Shown piece by piece: positions 1-11,386 of a stretch of 64,000 bases of DNA. The notes beneath the pieces are model-generated. The model saw only the letters and a program-made list of their open reading frames with translations, was not told the origin of the DNA and did not search any database. Position 1 is the stretch's first letter, and the number at the start of each line of letters is the position of its first letter. The stretch lies in the NCBI GenBank assembly GCA_021397845.1, contig CM038050.1:113263891-113327890 (forward strand). The letters are read 5' to 3'. This DNA is from Areca catechu. Its lineage: Eukaryota > Streptophyta > Magnoliopsida > Arecales > Arecaceae. A program made the position numbers and the translations under genes.

Positions 1-663
1 TTTTCTCTTCATACCCTTCTTCATTGCTTGCTTCTTTCTATCAACAAGAAGCACCTAAGCCTTATCTCCTTTAGAGTGGCTCTCAGCTGCCTTAAGCACG
101 TTAAGCAGCTTTGGCAATGAAGTATTCAATTTGTTCATATGGTAATCAAGAACAAACTGAGAGAAGGAATCTAGGAGTGACTGCAGGATCAAGTCCTGAT
201 TGAGTTCATCATCCATGACAAACTCTAATTGACCCAATCAAGTGATCAAGTCAATCATTTTCAGCACATGGATTTGCATAGGTGAACCCTCACTCATCCA
301 TGCTTGGAACAACTGCTTTGATATTTTATATTGGGCAGCCCTACTTTGCTCTCCATAAAGCTCCTTTAGATTGAGCAATATGGACTGAGGCTCCATACCT
401 TCATGTTACCTTTGGATTTCGTTGCTCATCAAGGCCAACATGATGCACCTAACAGTTGTACTGTCATTTTGCCACATTCTATGTGTGGCAATTTCCTCCT
501 CTGAAGCATCCTCTCCAATCACCACTGGATCTAGAAAATCAAGTATATATGAAAGCTTCTCTTGAGTTAAAATAATCCTCAGGTTCCTCAGCCAGTCCAC
601 ATAATTTGGATCGGTTAACTTATTGGCATCCAAGATGCCCCTCAGTGATAAGTTTGAAGCCAT
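1..663 (-). pseudogene. Copia A gag, decayed and truncated by window edge
   Basis: Structural (capsid) region of copia element A. The start is the Met at 663, whose product begins MASNLSLRGILDANKL and aligns with the gag start of copia element B at 18842. Further on, the segment with DELNQDLILQSL and YHMNKLNTSLP corresponds to the middle of gag in element B. The frame is broken by in-frame stops at about 406-408, 238-240 and 55-57. At least two of these look like C-to-T changes of Gln or Arg codons. The nucleocapsid zinc knuckle is beyond the window edge. Not functional as it stands. Confidence 0.85.
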
Positions 664-2036
664 TAAAGATAAATGTCTTACATTTAATTAAAGAACAATA
701 TTAGCAGACCACTCAATGATGACATACATAACTAGATAAGAACTTTATATCTAATTATGTCTCCCACTATTTTCTTCAAATACCATAACCCTCAACTATG
801 GTAAGCGAGAAACCTTTCCTGGTTTCCTTAGTGGGGTTGAGATCCATATTCCTCATGAGTGCCTTGTGTATGCACAACAAACACACATGAGTTCAATGGT
901 AGGACAACCTTTCCGATTGCAACCCGTGCAATTCTCAACAATTATCTTTGCCTCTAAGATACTTATGGCCTTGTATATGCACAACAAACCATAATGTCTT
1001 AGTTTAGTCGGACCCTTCATTTCCATATAGCCATGATTGAATAATGTTACCCTTGTGTATGCACAACAAAGCAACATTTTCAACCATGCCATAAAGAACT
1101 AAGTGCACCAAGACAAATCTTATATCAAATCCTAGAGTAGGCCTTGTGTATGCACAACAAACTACTATAGTCTTGACATAAATTTGGCTTAGCATGAAGG
1201 CAAAATATAGTACACTTAACCAATTAGCATTACCAAATTAAGATTTAGATATGACCAAATTGGCCAGGTGAGTGAAAGGGGTGAGGGGGTCCCCCTGTTG
1301 CTTTCCTTAGACACCAATTAAATTGGCCAGGTCAGACAATGGAACCAATTAAAAACCTCATTCCCTTTACCTTCCCAGAACCACTTGCCTAGACACCAAC
1401 TGGCTGATCAAATCCTAATTGGTTTTGCATCATGACTAAGTATTTTGCTATGACTAAATATAATTTTGATGAGGGCTTTTGATGGGCTCAAAACACATTC
1501 TACATTATCATGATTACTATGCTTATAACATGTACAAACATGTAACATATCATCATAACATAACATCATAACATAACATGTTATGTTAAACAAGCATATT
1601 ATAGCTAATATGCAAATCAAGGCATGATAGATACATAAAAATACCTTTCACCTCACTTTTACATGGGATATGGCCACAGCGGCACCCTTACACGCCATAG
1701 GAGACCCATTGAATGGGAGGAGAGGGCCTTTAAACCCTACTGGCTCCTATGACCGGATGGCCATGGTGACTAACCCAATCCAAAGCAGTTACTAGATACA
1801 ATCAACATGCATAATTTCATACTTGACAAAATATCATGCATTTCATAAAAAACTGAAATTAAACATATTACCCTAATATGCAAAATTTCATACAATTGCA
1901 ATATCATGTCATTTCATAAAGAAACCAAAAATCATGCATATGAATTTGGTCGGGTCGACTCGACAGGATTCGGGTCAGCTCGAATAGTGGAATTTCATAA
2001 AACTCCAAAAATGGTTCATAACTGGTATGCCACAAG
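664..2036 (-). other. 5' UTR of copia A
   Basis: Non-coding leader between primer site and gag, about 1.4 kb. It holds a four-copy CTTGTGTATGCACAACAAA motif (862-1161). It also holds two modules that recur in gypsy elements of this window: one at about 1255-1405 (GGCCAGGT ... CTTGCCTAGACACCA) and one at about 1670-1785 (GGCACCCTTACACGCC ... GACCGGATGGCCATGGTG). The short reading frames here show no coding character. Confidence 0.75.
862..1161 (-). repeat. Four-copy phased motif in copia A leader
   Basis: Near-identical 20-bp copies of CCTTGTGTATGCACAACAAA start at about 862, 969, 1051 and 1142 (spacings 107, 82, 91). Copia B has diverged copies (CTTGCAGATAACACAACAAA type) at about 19024, 19132, 19217 and 19308 (spacings 108, 85, 91). 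The core common to both families is ACACAACAAA or GCACAACAAA. The function is unknown. An RNA structure or packaging signal is an inference from position and phasing only. Confidence 0.8.
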
Positions 2037-2053
2037 GATGGCTCTAATACCAC
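2037..2053 (-). promoter_or_regulatory. Primer-binding site of copia A
   Basis: The minus strand reads GTGGTATTAGAGCC directly after the LTR terminus. This is the plant initiator-Met tRNA primer site (TGGTATCAGAGC) with one visible change. Confidence 0.85.
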
Positions 2054-4469
2054 TGATGGGAATTCTCCCAGGGTGCCGGGAATCATGCAACATGCGGAAG
2101 TGAATTTCAAAATAAAAATTCAAAGCATGAAACCCTAATTGGCTAGAAAACCCTAATTCCTAGGAACCCCTTATGCAATACCAATTAATGAAACATAAAT
2201 AGAGTGAGAAAAACATACCTGGATTGCTGAAATCCAATCCTTTCTATGAGGCTCACAAGTGCAAGCCCTCCAACGGTGATCCCCACAAGAATCAAACCGA
2301 GGAACCTCTCCCTTGTAGGTTGCTTGATCAATTGGGACTCTTCCGATGGACTTTCTTCCTTCGGTAGCCTCTCCTTCCTTGCTTAGACCTTCACCCTCCA
2401 GTAGAGCATTCTAAGCCCTCTCTAAAATATCTCTTCTCTCTTTCTATCACTTCCTAATTCTCTTTCTAAACTCTTGTCTTAAAATGGTGGACTTGTCTTA
2501 AAAGAAGACCTATGTCCTAATAAGGGAAGGAAGAGACAAGGTGGATAGATGTAAGAGTGTAAGAAAGAAACCAAAAATATCATCCCATCAGAACAAATAC
2601 CGATGGCTATTTATAGGAGAGTGGGGGGCACCAGATAAGCCTTTTCATCAGCCTTTGATCTATCCAAACACAGATCAAATAAGACCCTTCACTAAGAAGG
2701 AGTCTTATCATGAAACACCGTGTCCCTTTATGCGCCAACTGCCTAATTCAAGTCCCTTCACTGTTTTATCCGACTTCTCCCTTTGCCACTTAGCATTTCT
2801 GATTAAAATGAATCCAAGGGATGTGACTTATGAATGAGAAGCATTAGTGATTCAAAAGAACTTAAAGCAGAAGGACTCTGCATACTTGAATTAGCGCCAA
2901 AGTGAAGAGACGTGACTCTTCACTTTGCACCAACTTCTCCATGCCATATGATACTTTTGAACTAATCAAAGTATATGCAATATGGATGTCATATGAAAGG
3001 GAATTAAGTCTACTTTCCAACCATATAAATTGTTTTCAGATTGGAGGTCAATTAGTCCTTGTGCAACCTTTTGAATGTAGAGGTGTCACTTAGGCGCGAA
3101 GAGTCCCCTGCCTTTTGGACTCTTCATATATGGTGCAAAAAATGTCCAAAAAATATCAGATAAAATTTGATAAATTCATCTCACTTAGGAATCAACCCAA
3201 TCTAGGTCTCCCATAAATTGGTTAGTCCATTTAGCAACCTTTCAGACCCAATCCAATTGGGTTAGGAGATTAGGTCAGCCTACACATGCTAGTGTGTAAT
3301 CTAGCTAACCAATTAGGATCCCTTGACCCTAATTAAATGTCAATTGAGTTCCTAGGCCAACTCCCTAATGTGTGAGACCCATTGGGTTCTACATCTAACC
3401 TGCAGTAGGTTTAGGTTTGAGCCGATTTGATCCGATCGAACCCGATTGACCTAATTAGGTCAAATTGGCTCACCTAATTGTCCAATTCGAATCACACATC
3501 AAATTGACTCATGAAACCAAATCAATTGGTTCATGGAAACCTACAAGACAAGATTGATGTCTAGAAACATATCATGCCTATCCAAAAGATGAGAAATTTA
3601 TTGAAAATTACAAAAGTACCCTTCAGTAGTAAGTTACCATGCAATTCAATCTTTCGATCTTTCATTATCCTGATTAAGTGATAGGTATGGATATATGTCA
3701 AACCCTAACACTTAATCATATCGAATCTCATCTTGATCATGAGGGCTCAATTAATAACTGATTAGAAACCAATTCTAATCTCATCCTGCTTTGATCAAAG
3801 GCTCCTTGAGTTGCTCATCGAAAATATTGCATAGGATAACAATTCCTCTTACTAGAAAAGATCGATTCATTGTTGGTCCACTCACATCCTTCATACACAT
3901 TCCACCATACCCAGAACACCCCGTTCATGTCGCAATGGCATGAATGAGTATGAACCAAAGTATGGCTTAGTGTGCACAATGAATCATGGTGACCTCAGGT
4001 CTAAAGATCACATGCACAACTTCTACTCTGGGATCTATCTTTTGACAAGTAGTAAGACATCCACAAGATAGTCCTGGTGCAGATCAGTCCAGTGTACTTA
4101 TACCCTGATGAGCACCCTTATCCTTGTATTAGTATCTCTACATAAGTGGTTGTGAGATCAACCACCCTCATCTACTGAGCATACATAAGATAAGCTAGTT
4201 TTTCTGGATTCATCGATTCCCGAATTGATGGTCCAATGATTTGGGACATTCTAGATTATGGTTTATAGGAATTAGGTCTCACTATTATTTTATCATAATC
4301 CTAATTCCATTGCCGTACTCTATGGGGTTCATCATAATCAACAAAAAGATGACATAGCAGTATATGATGAATCAAATGCCTTTATTAATATGAAAAATAT
4401 GTCATACATGAGCTGGAAGTTTACAAAAAGTCCCTTATAATAATTGGCTCTTAGGGCACTTTTCTATCA
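2054..4469 (-). repeat. 5' LTR of copia A
   Basis: A 2416-bp LTR; the plus strand begins TGATGGGAATTCTCCC and ends CTTTTCTATCA. It is collinear with the 2410-bp solo LTR at 55675-58084. A minus-strand TATA box (TATAAATA) lies at 2608-2615. The U3 hairpin GAAGAGTCC/GGACTCTTC lies at 3098-3106 and 3117-3125, upstream of the TATA box. No coding sequence is seen inside. Confidence 0.9.
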
Positions 4470-6138
4470 CTAACCATGCTTTGATACCAGATGATGTGTG
4501 ACTAACTAGATGCTAGGATGATGCAAGTGATTTTTCCTTTGTGATTTTTAGGTTTTTTTTTTAATGAGGTTAAGGATTCTCGAAGACAAGCAAGAGCAGA
4601 TCTAGGGTTCCTATAACAATAAGAACTTCAAGCAAGCAAGTAAGTCCCTAAACAAGGATAAGAAAAGGTCCCCGGGATTGAGAAACCCCGTAGGGACTTA
4701 GCTCTTAGATCAATACCAACTTAGGAGTTTAGGGTTGCAAACCTTGTAATGCTTTGATGCGCCCGATGCCAAGTTCACTCGCTCTCGTAGATGCATCCTT
4801 AAGGATCAAGCCTTCAACCCTGCATATGCGCCGGTTTTCCGTCCGGAGGTCACGAAGGCAAGGGAGACCGACTCCATGTCCGTGGCACCTGGAGGACCTA
4901 CGAGCAATCAAGATAAATGTTAGGAGTCAACAAGAAACAAAAAATAATGAAGGAACAAAAGTTGAAGATGGTGGTGTTGGGGGATCTTCTTGCTAGGCGC
5001 CTAGATGGATCATCTAAATGGCCTTCAAACTCGAAGATGGAAGATGGGTTGTATGGAAGAGATGGTAGCTTAGGGCCTCACACCCCTCGACGCCCGAAGG
5101 CGAAGGCGCTCCCTCACGGAGATCGATGTTCTTAAGGAACGAAGGCAAACTAGAAGAATATCACTCAAACTTTTCTTTTTCATTCATCAAAATTAACTTT
5201 TACAAGGGGGGTAGGGCCCTTTAAATAGGCCCTAGGTCCCATTCAAATTCAAATGAAAATTTGCTACAAAGGTCTTCATCAAGGTGCCTAAAATCTAAAT
5301 TTGATTCATGGAATCCTCTCTTGGCCGATCTTGATTTGATGGAGGGCTTGATTCGGGGAGTGAGGAGGGGAGCATGTCTTAAAGAATCATGGGTGCCCCT
5401 TGATCTTTGCTTCTTTCCTTGACCATCCAAGCTTTTATGGAGAAAGCCTTGATGTGGGGGCATGAAGCATGGATCTTGTCTTGGCACCTTTGGACTTTTG
5501 AATTTCTTCCATGGTTTATCAAACACTTTAGGAAGAAGGCGTGATATGGGAGCTTGAATCAAGGGACATGTCTTCACAAATCTTCATTGCCCATTGACCT
5601 TCCTTTGGCCGCCCACCCTTCTTTGAAGAGAAGCTTGATAGGGGGAGGGAAGGGAGGCTTGGATCAAGGGATGGTGTCCACAAATCTGCATTTCCTCTTG
5701 ATTGGAGGCTTAGGTTAAGGGATGGTGTCCACAAATCTACATTTCTTCTTGATTGGGCCGCCCACTTGTCCTAGTGATGTGGAGCCACATAGGATAGATG
5801 GGGTGGCACTCCCAAAGGCTAAAGTGGCATCCTTCAAGGCATGGTGAAGATGACTTGGTCCAATAATAATTGGACTTGACTCAAATGTCTACTTTAGCTT
5901 GGGCCCAATCTTCAAGTAGGCTTGGGTTAGAACCAATTTAGCTAAATACAGGACCCATTAATCCAACTCGACCAAATTGGTCAAGGTACATGACTAAAAC
6001 AAAAATTGAAACTAAATACATGACTCAAAAGTAAAATGCTTAGACTTGAAGCCTTATTACAGGACCCAACAAATTAAACCCTAATCCGAGATCCTCAGAG
6101 GGTTGAGGAGTCTCTGTCTGATCTTGGTGCCCACACCA
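4470..6138 (-). mobile_element. Ty3/gypsy 5' LTR with primer site
   Basis: LTR 4492-6138 (1647 bp, plus strand TGATGTGTGACTAAC ... GGTGCCCACACCA). It is preceded at 4472-4491 by CCATGCTTTGATACCAG, a minus-strand primer site TGGTATCAAAGCATGG. It is the same LTR family as 49667-53733 and is related to the chromovirus D LTRs. A TATA-like TATTTAAAG lies on the minus strand near 5215-5230. The motif CCTCACACCCCTCGA near 5078 is shared with other LTRs here. Copia A cut the internal region next to the primer site. The right flank falls inside the 5' LTR of another gypsy element. Confidence 0.85.
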
Positions 6139-6233
6139 AAAATCTAAAAATATCTGCTTGCTTTAATATAATTTTCTTTATGTTCATCCCTTGCATATCA
6201 TCCTGCATCATATTAAAATCCCATCCCTCATCA
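6139..6233 (+). repeat. 3' end of a 5' LTR
   Basis: 95-bp remnant ending CCCATCCCTCATCA. It is nearly identical to 11290-11386 at the end of the 3' LTR. Confidence 0.8.
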
Positions 6234-6237
6234 ATTT

Positions 6238-6249
6238 TGGTATCAGAGG
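6238..6249 (+). promoter_or_regulatory. Primer-binding site, gag-only gypsy
   Basis: TGGTATCAGAGG lies four bases after the LTR terminus, matching the 3' end of initiator-Met tRNA. Confidence 0.9.
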
Positions 6250-7537
6250 GGATTAGGGCATGTTCTTGCATCATAGTTTAGGTTTTCTGCATCCTGAATT
6301 TTGCATAACCCCTCAAAATATAGGATTGTATCCCCTATTAAATGTTTCAATTTTTTTTCTGATTTTCATGGTGAATATCCTAAGTTTTATCCTCTATTTT
6401 ATTGTTATTTTTGTGGATTTTTTTAGATCCTAAAATAAACAAAAAAAATGGAAAAAACAAAACCCTAACAAAAATCTGCATCCTATCATCTGCACCAGAG
6501 GTCCGAGTTATGATTTGTTTCATCATCTTAGGTATTTTATTTTTCTCTGACATTTGCATGGAATACTCTCTGATTAGTCCTGATAATTATAATTATTTTT
6601 AATTAATTCTACAGAAACATAAAAAATAAAAAAAACCAACATCTTAGAAACCCTAACCAAAATCCTGAGTTTATTGCATCCAGTCAGAAACCCTAGGCGT
6701 TGCATCATCATATGAATTTTTTTTTGCATGAAATTTGGTAGGAATCATCTTCACTTTTAATCCTCTGTTATGAAATTTTTGTGGATTCTTTACTGCTCTA
6801 AAACACATGCTAACTTTCGCGTCAAAACAAACCTTAACTTATGTTTCTGTGATTTCTGCACACCTGACTGAACCAAACCTAACTTACATCCAAACCCAAG
6901 CCAATTTTGTTTGCTCACCTAACCCACTTATATTTAAGTTGCCACCTCATAAAAAGAGACAAAAAAAATTTATTTTTTTATTTTGTTACTAGATTGCATT
7001 AGGGTTCATCGATTGTGCATCATATCATTAAACTAATTTTAAGGGCAATTTTACTCTATCAAATCAGGGCAGGATTTCATCACCCGTCCTGGGCCCAAAA
7101 TAACCATCCAGCATCAGAATCTAAGCCTTAATTAAAACTAACTAGCAACCTAATAGTTTTAGGGACACCAACAGGTCGGGTCTGAGTCTAGTGAGGGAAC
7201 TAGTGCACCCAACGCATCACCTATTACTAAAAGTTGGTGTCTAAGGCTAGAGGTCTAGTGGCAAACGTCCTAACTAGACTGGTGGTTCTTTAATTAGGAC
7301 CTTGTCTGGGCAGGGGGAGCCTCCCACCACCCCACCTCTTACCTGGCCAGTGAAAGGATTAGGTGCTATGTTGAGTGTAAGAGTTAACTTATTAGGTTTT
7401 GGCTCTAGGTCTAATAAACCCTAGCATGTGTAAGCTTTTGTGTGCTTGACTGCATCATAATACCTTGATTGATTGATTACATGACCACTATATCAGGAAC
7501 CCATTACCACCATTCCCAACCTCAAACCAGCTCAGCC
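6250..7537 (+). other. 5' leader of gag-only gypsy
   Basis: AT-rich leader with no credible coding frame. From about 7030 it shares TTTTAAGGGCAATTTTACTC, the GGTGTCTAAGGC block and the TTACCTGGCCAGTGAAAGGATTAGG block with the leader of the gypsy element at 60203-61283. It is also related to the leader modules of the other elements. Confidence 0.7.
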
Positions 7538-9011
7538 ATGGAATCCACCCTTGAGACCTTCTTTAGGACCATGAATGATCAGTTGGCCCAATTGAATTCC
7601 CAAATGAACCAAATGAACAATAGGTTTACCGGATGGATGACCGATTAGAAGATCTAGGGAAAACTTCTAAGCCCCATACCAGACCTAAACATGAGCCTGA
7701 CCTTATGACCCCATGTCCCCCTCCTCCTAACCCTAGGAGAACCCCACACCATGACCCATACTTGGAGCCCAACTCTAGAAGAACCCAATGCTAGGAACCC
7801 TATTAGGAGCCCAACCCTAGGAAACCCAATTATGATTTCATAGACCAGGATGAGAGAACCACTAGGAACTTTAGGGTAGATGCGTCCACATTTGATGGCA
7901 GTCTAGAACCCAAGGTTTACATAGATTGGAAAGAAGACATGGACTATTATTTTGAATGGTACGACATGAGTGAGGAGAAGAAATATAAGTTCGCCAAACC
8001 TAAGTTAGTTCGCCAAGCTAGGATATACTGGGATAAAGTTGAGAGAATGACTAGACAGAATGGAGAAATCCCCATAACTACCTGGAGAGCCATGAAGAGT
8101 AAACTTAGAGAAGCCTACCTACCTAGATTCTATGACTCTAGATCCTATGACTTTAGATCCTATGACTCGAGAACCTATGCACCCACATTCTATTAGCCCA
8201 ATAAACCCAAGACCCATAGAGCTGAACCTTTGTCCTATGAACCTAAGGAACCCATAATCTCTAGGTATCAGCCTAGTGCCAGTCAGGTTTCCCCTAGTCG
8301 GCCTGAATCCCATAGAATTAGTACACCTAGATATGAGCCTAGTTTTAGTCAGGAACCCCTTAGCCAACCCACCCTGCTATCCTAGCCACTAGTTAATTTT
8401 TTCTTAGCCAACCCCCTCCTACCACCCCATTGGTTCACAAGGCTAACATTGAAGAGGAGATATATGAAGCTGATGTGAGCTTAATGGATAAGTATGATGA
8501 AGAAGAAGAGGAGATATCTATAGATGACCTAGAATTAGTTGACCCAGAGACACCCAGATCAAAGCCAACCTAGAATTAGCTGATCCTGACCATATCCAAA
8601 CTGAAACCAACCTAGAGTTAGTTAACCCTGACCTTACCCAAACCAAAGCCAATCCAAAGTTAGTTAACCCTGACCCTACTCAAACTGAAGCTGTAGTGGA
8701 AGAGCAATTAGAGGAAAGAACCCAGATCCTGCTACTAGAGCACCACCTGAGGAAACTTTAGAAGGGAACCCAATTATAGAGCCCAGACCTTTGATTCAAG
8801 AACCAGAAGAATTTATTAAGGACTTGATCTCTTTAAACCAGTACCCTCAGGAAGAATCCCCTCCTGTAGTTCCTATTGAAGATCTCTTCCATGAGATTAG
8901 TGACCCGTTCTTCCATTATGCAGACCCTGTATATATACCTCAGCCTCGTAAGGTTAACCTCATTAGTCTAGGACTAATTCTGACATCCCTTCTTACATCC
9001 TACTCTATCTG
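7538..9011 (+). pseudogene. Gypsy gag, decayed
   Basis: Capsid region. The Met at 7538 gives a product beginning MESTLETFFRTMNDQLAQL, then a Pro/Arg-rich stretch with repeated EPNxRR, then the capsid core: FDGSLEPKVYIDWKEDMDYY, MSEEKKYKFAKPKLV and ITTWRAMKSKLREAYLPRF. The same segments occur in chromovirus D gag. Several in-frame stops and frame changes break it. At 8116-8180 a 15-18 bp repeat encodes YDSRSYDFRSYDSRTY, and at about 8540-8690 a degenerate repeat encodes LELVDPDP-like units. No zinc knuckle was found. Non-functional. Confidence 0.8.
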
Positions 9012-9737
9012 ATCAACCCTGAACCCTTTTTTCTACCCTATCAGACTAACCCTGAATCCATCTCTTATTTTTTACCTTTTCCTGAAATTTCTTATGTTTC
9101 TCTAACCATTAGATTGCATTTTATAAAGGTAAGCATAATGCATACATTCATTATGCTTGTTAGGTTTGCATCTTATTTTTGGTATACTTTATGGTATTTA
9201 GTAAGAGTACATGCACCATTCTCATCTGCATGTCACCCACCTGACAAAGGGTTAAACCCATAGTTGTATTTAGGGTTTAATCAAGTCCGCATATCAATAA
9301 GTGTTGGCATGAGTCATTTGCCTGCATTAAGTATTATGAGTTTTTGCACTGCATGATTAGAGATTTGCATGAGGAATTAATCATAAGATTAATGTAAGCA
9401 ATATTTTTATAAAAATATGGTTAACTCCCGAAAAGAGTCTAAGAGTTTGCTAGGAAATCTTGTAGCAATTAGGCTACATACCTGTGAGCTGGATCCATCA
9501 AAGTGATAAAGAAGATTGGACCTAGTGCTTAAGTTACCACCTAATTAGGCATAAGCTCAAACTTCAATATCTCAGACTTAGTTAAGTATAGGGAGCCAGC
9601 AATGATACCCAGTGAGCCTATTGAGCCTAACCCTTTTCTTTGAGAGCAAACCCAACCTTGAGTGTCCGCATCAAATTAGCCTATGAGAGGAAATGATTGA
9701 GCATATCCTGGATGACTAAGCCATTAGTACCCATATC
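9012..9737 (+). other. Unassigned AT-rich stretch between gag and chromodomain remnant
   Basis: About 730 bp with no long reading frame and no recognised domain. It sits where protease, RT and integrase should be, so it is probably scrambled or filler sequence left after the pol deletion. Confidence 0.5.
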
Positions 9738-9900
9738 AAAGGCTACCATGTCACTTGGTTCGTTGCCAAGGTCGACAGAGATCTGAGGATTTGTGGATCG
9801 CTCGAGAGAATCCGCAATGCCTCATCCTAGACCCATCAGAGCAGTGCCTGAGCCAGATCAACCTTCTTACTTGACAGGGTCGAGTTCCTCCCATCATGGG
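9738..9900 (+). pseudogene. Chromodomain remnant of pol
   Basis: Conceptual translation in two frames gives GYHVTWF, then EDLWIARENPQCLILDP. This aligns with the chromodomain end of chromovirus D (DYQCYLV ... EDSWIIREDLQQIDP). The remnant lies just before the polypurine tract, as expected for the integrase C-terminus of a chromovirus. A frameshift separates the two pieces. It shows that pol was once present and was internally deleted. Confidence 0.6.
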
Positions 9901-9905
9901 AGAAT

Positions 9906-11386
9906 TGATTAGGACATCAAATCAGACATAGACTTGAAGCTTCAATTTATTCTCTAAGTATGTGTTGGTCAATTTTTGTTAAGTCCTGTAATCAAGTGAG
10001 CTAGTCGAGTTCATAAAGTCAGTTGAAGTTCCTTGTTTAGTCCATTAAGTCCTGATACTTGAGTCCATTTATAAGTTATATTAGTCCAGTCAAGAAGTCC
10101 ACCTAGTTTCAATTCAGTCATATGAGTCCTGTAACTTTCATTTTCAAGAGGAGGATTATTGGACCTACATTCAAGACATCAGCACAACATCCGGGTTCCT
10201 TGTTCATGCTGCCCAAACCCTGGAGAATGAAGCCCCAGCCTATCAAGAAGAGGCGCCCCAAGTCCACAAGAATTCCAGCACCCCCCTGGCTCATGGCACT
10301 CCAGGGATTGGCCCTCCAGCTTTTGGCACCCCAGGCCTTGGCGCCCCTAATTTGGCCCATCTGGAGCTGGCACCCTCCCAGGCCCATTCATACCTTGGCA
10401 CCCCAACTCAAGCCCATTCCAAGTGGCACCCCAGCTAGCCCAAGCAAAGCTTCTCAATCCAAGGAGGAGTCAGCCAGCCCACTTCTACTAGGAGTTAGCC
10501 AACCCAGTTCTACTAGGAGACCAGTCTTCCAGTCCAAGTTTATTTTGAGTTTTATTTCTACAAAGACTTATACTCCTAATTAGATAAGGAAAGGGACTTG
10601 GGTGAATCTATAAATACCCCCACCCCTCCCCCTCTTGTAATAACTTTTTTTCATATATAATCTAAGTGATTTTTTTGACAAATTATGGTGTGAGACTTGT
10701 TTTAGTTTTCTTGTGTGCAAACCTGAGTTGCCCTGCTTTCCCTCTCTTCCACTAAACCCTAGCCATTGTCCATCCAAGCAAGAGCCCTAAGATGCCCACC
10801 ATCAGCCCTCTCCAAGATCCAGACACCCAAAGCTTCCTCCAAGGCCACCAACCCCTGCAACTCCATCTTCCAATCATCCTTCAACCCGATCTTCTGTTGC
10901 TTGTTTTCCACTTCTTGTTTGCCTCCAACCTTTGACATTTGCAAGATTCCTCTAGTGTCATGCCCTCCGGATGAAGTTTTCTTTGCCTTTGAACAAAGTT
11001 GATAAAAAGCTAGTGGATCCACAGGAAAGTGATCGGATCATCCAGGTGCCAATTTGAGCGGAGCGATCTCTTCGACAGCAACTAGAAATCATTGGCTAGT
11101 ATGTTAAACTTAATTTCCATCTCTTTTTGTATGATTTCTTGAAGGTGAACATGCTCCTAATAGGCCTTCTTAGACCTAGGATCCTGATTTTCTTTTCTTT
11201 TTGATTGATCTAGCATGTGGATAGGATGTTAATTGATATAGGATAACCATAACCTATTCTAGGCTAATTTCAGGAATCCGAACCATAAAAAAAAATTCAA
11301 AAATATTTGCTTGCTTTAATATGATTTTCTTCATGTTCATCCCTTGCTTATCATCCTGCATCATATTAGAATCCCATCCCTCATTA
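9906..11386 (+). repeat. 3' LTR of gag-only gypsy
   Basis: About 1481 bp, beginning TGATTAGGACATCA after the purine tract CATGGGAGAAT and ending CCCATCCCTCATTA (expected CA, one change). TATA box TATAAATA at 10609-10616. GTGTGAGACTTG near 10690 is the U5 motif shared with other LTRs here. The Pro-rich reading frame at 10122-10583 lies within U3; I see no protein family in it. Confidence 0.75.

Larger units (their letters stand above)
1..4469 (-). mobile_element. Ty1/copia element A, 5' part
   Basis: Minus-strand copia retrotransposon cut off by the window start. Reading leftward from 4469 it has a 5' LTR (2054-4469), a primer-binding site, a long 5' UTR and the first part of gag; protease, integrase, RT and the 3' LTR must lie outside the window. 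The LTR has TG/CA ends and matches the solo LTR at 55675-58084 in opposite orientation. It abuts the primer site of a gypsy LTR (4470 onward), so it inserted into that element. The duplicated target would start CTAAC at 4470, but the other copy cannot be seen. Confidence 0.9.
6139..11386 (+). mobile_element. Gag-only Ty3/gypsy element, pol deleted
   Basis: Plus-strand element made of the last 95 bp of a 5' LTR (6139-6233), a primer site, a leader, a decayed gag, a short chromodomain remnant and a 3' LTR (9906-11386). The 95-bp LTR end matches the end of the 3' LTR (CTTGCTTTAATAT ... CCCATCCCTCA). The rest of the 5' LTR was displaced by the gypsy LTR at 4492-6138. Protease, RT, RNase H and integrase are absent, so it is non-autonomous. 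On its right it interrupts the RNase H region of the Tat element at 11387. Confidence 0.8.

Noticed and set aside
2541..2837. 98-codon plus-strand frame considered as a small gene.
   Set aside because: Inside the copia A LTR and antisense to it; the frame is not preserved as a unit in the related LTR at 55675-58084.
10122..10583. Pro-rich 153-codon plus-strand frame considered as a gene.
   Set aside because: Lies in U3 of a 3' LTR upstream of its TATA box; repetitive CCAGxxxTGGCxCCCC words, no recognisable family.
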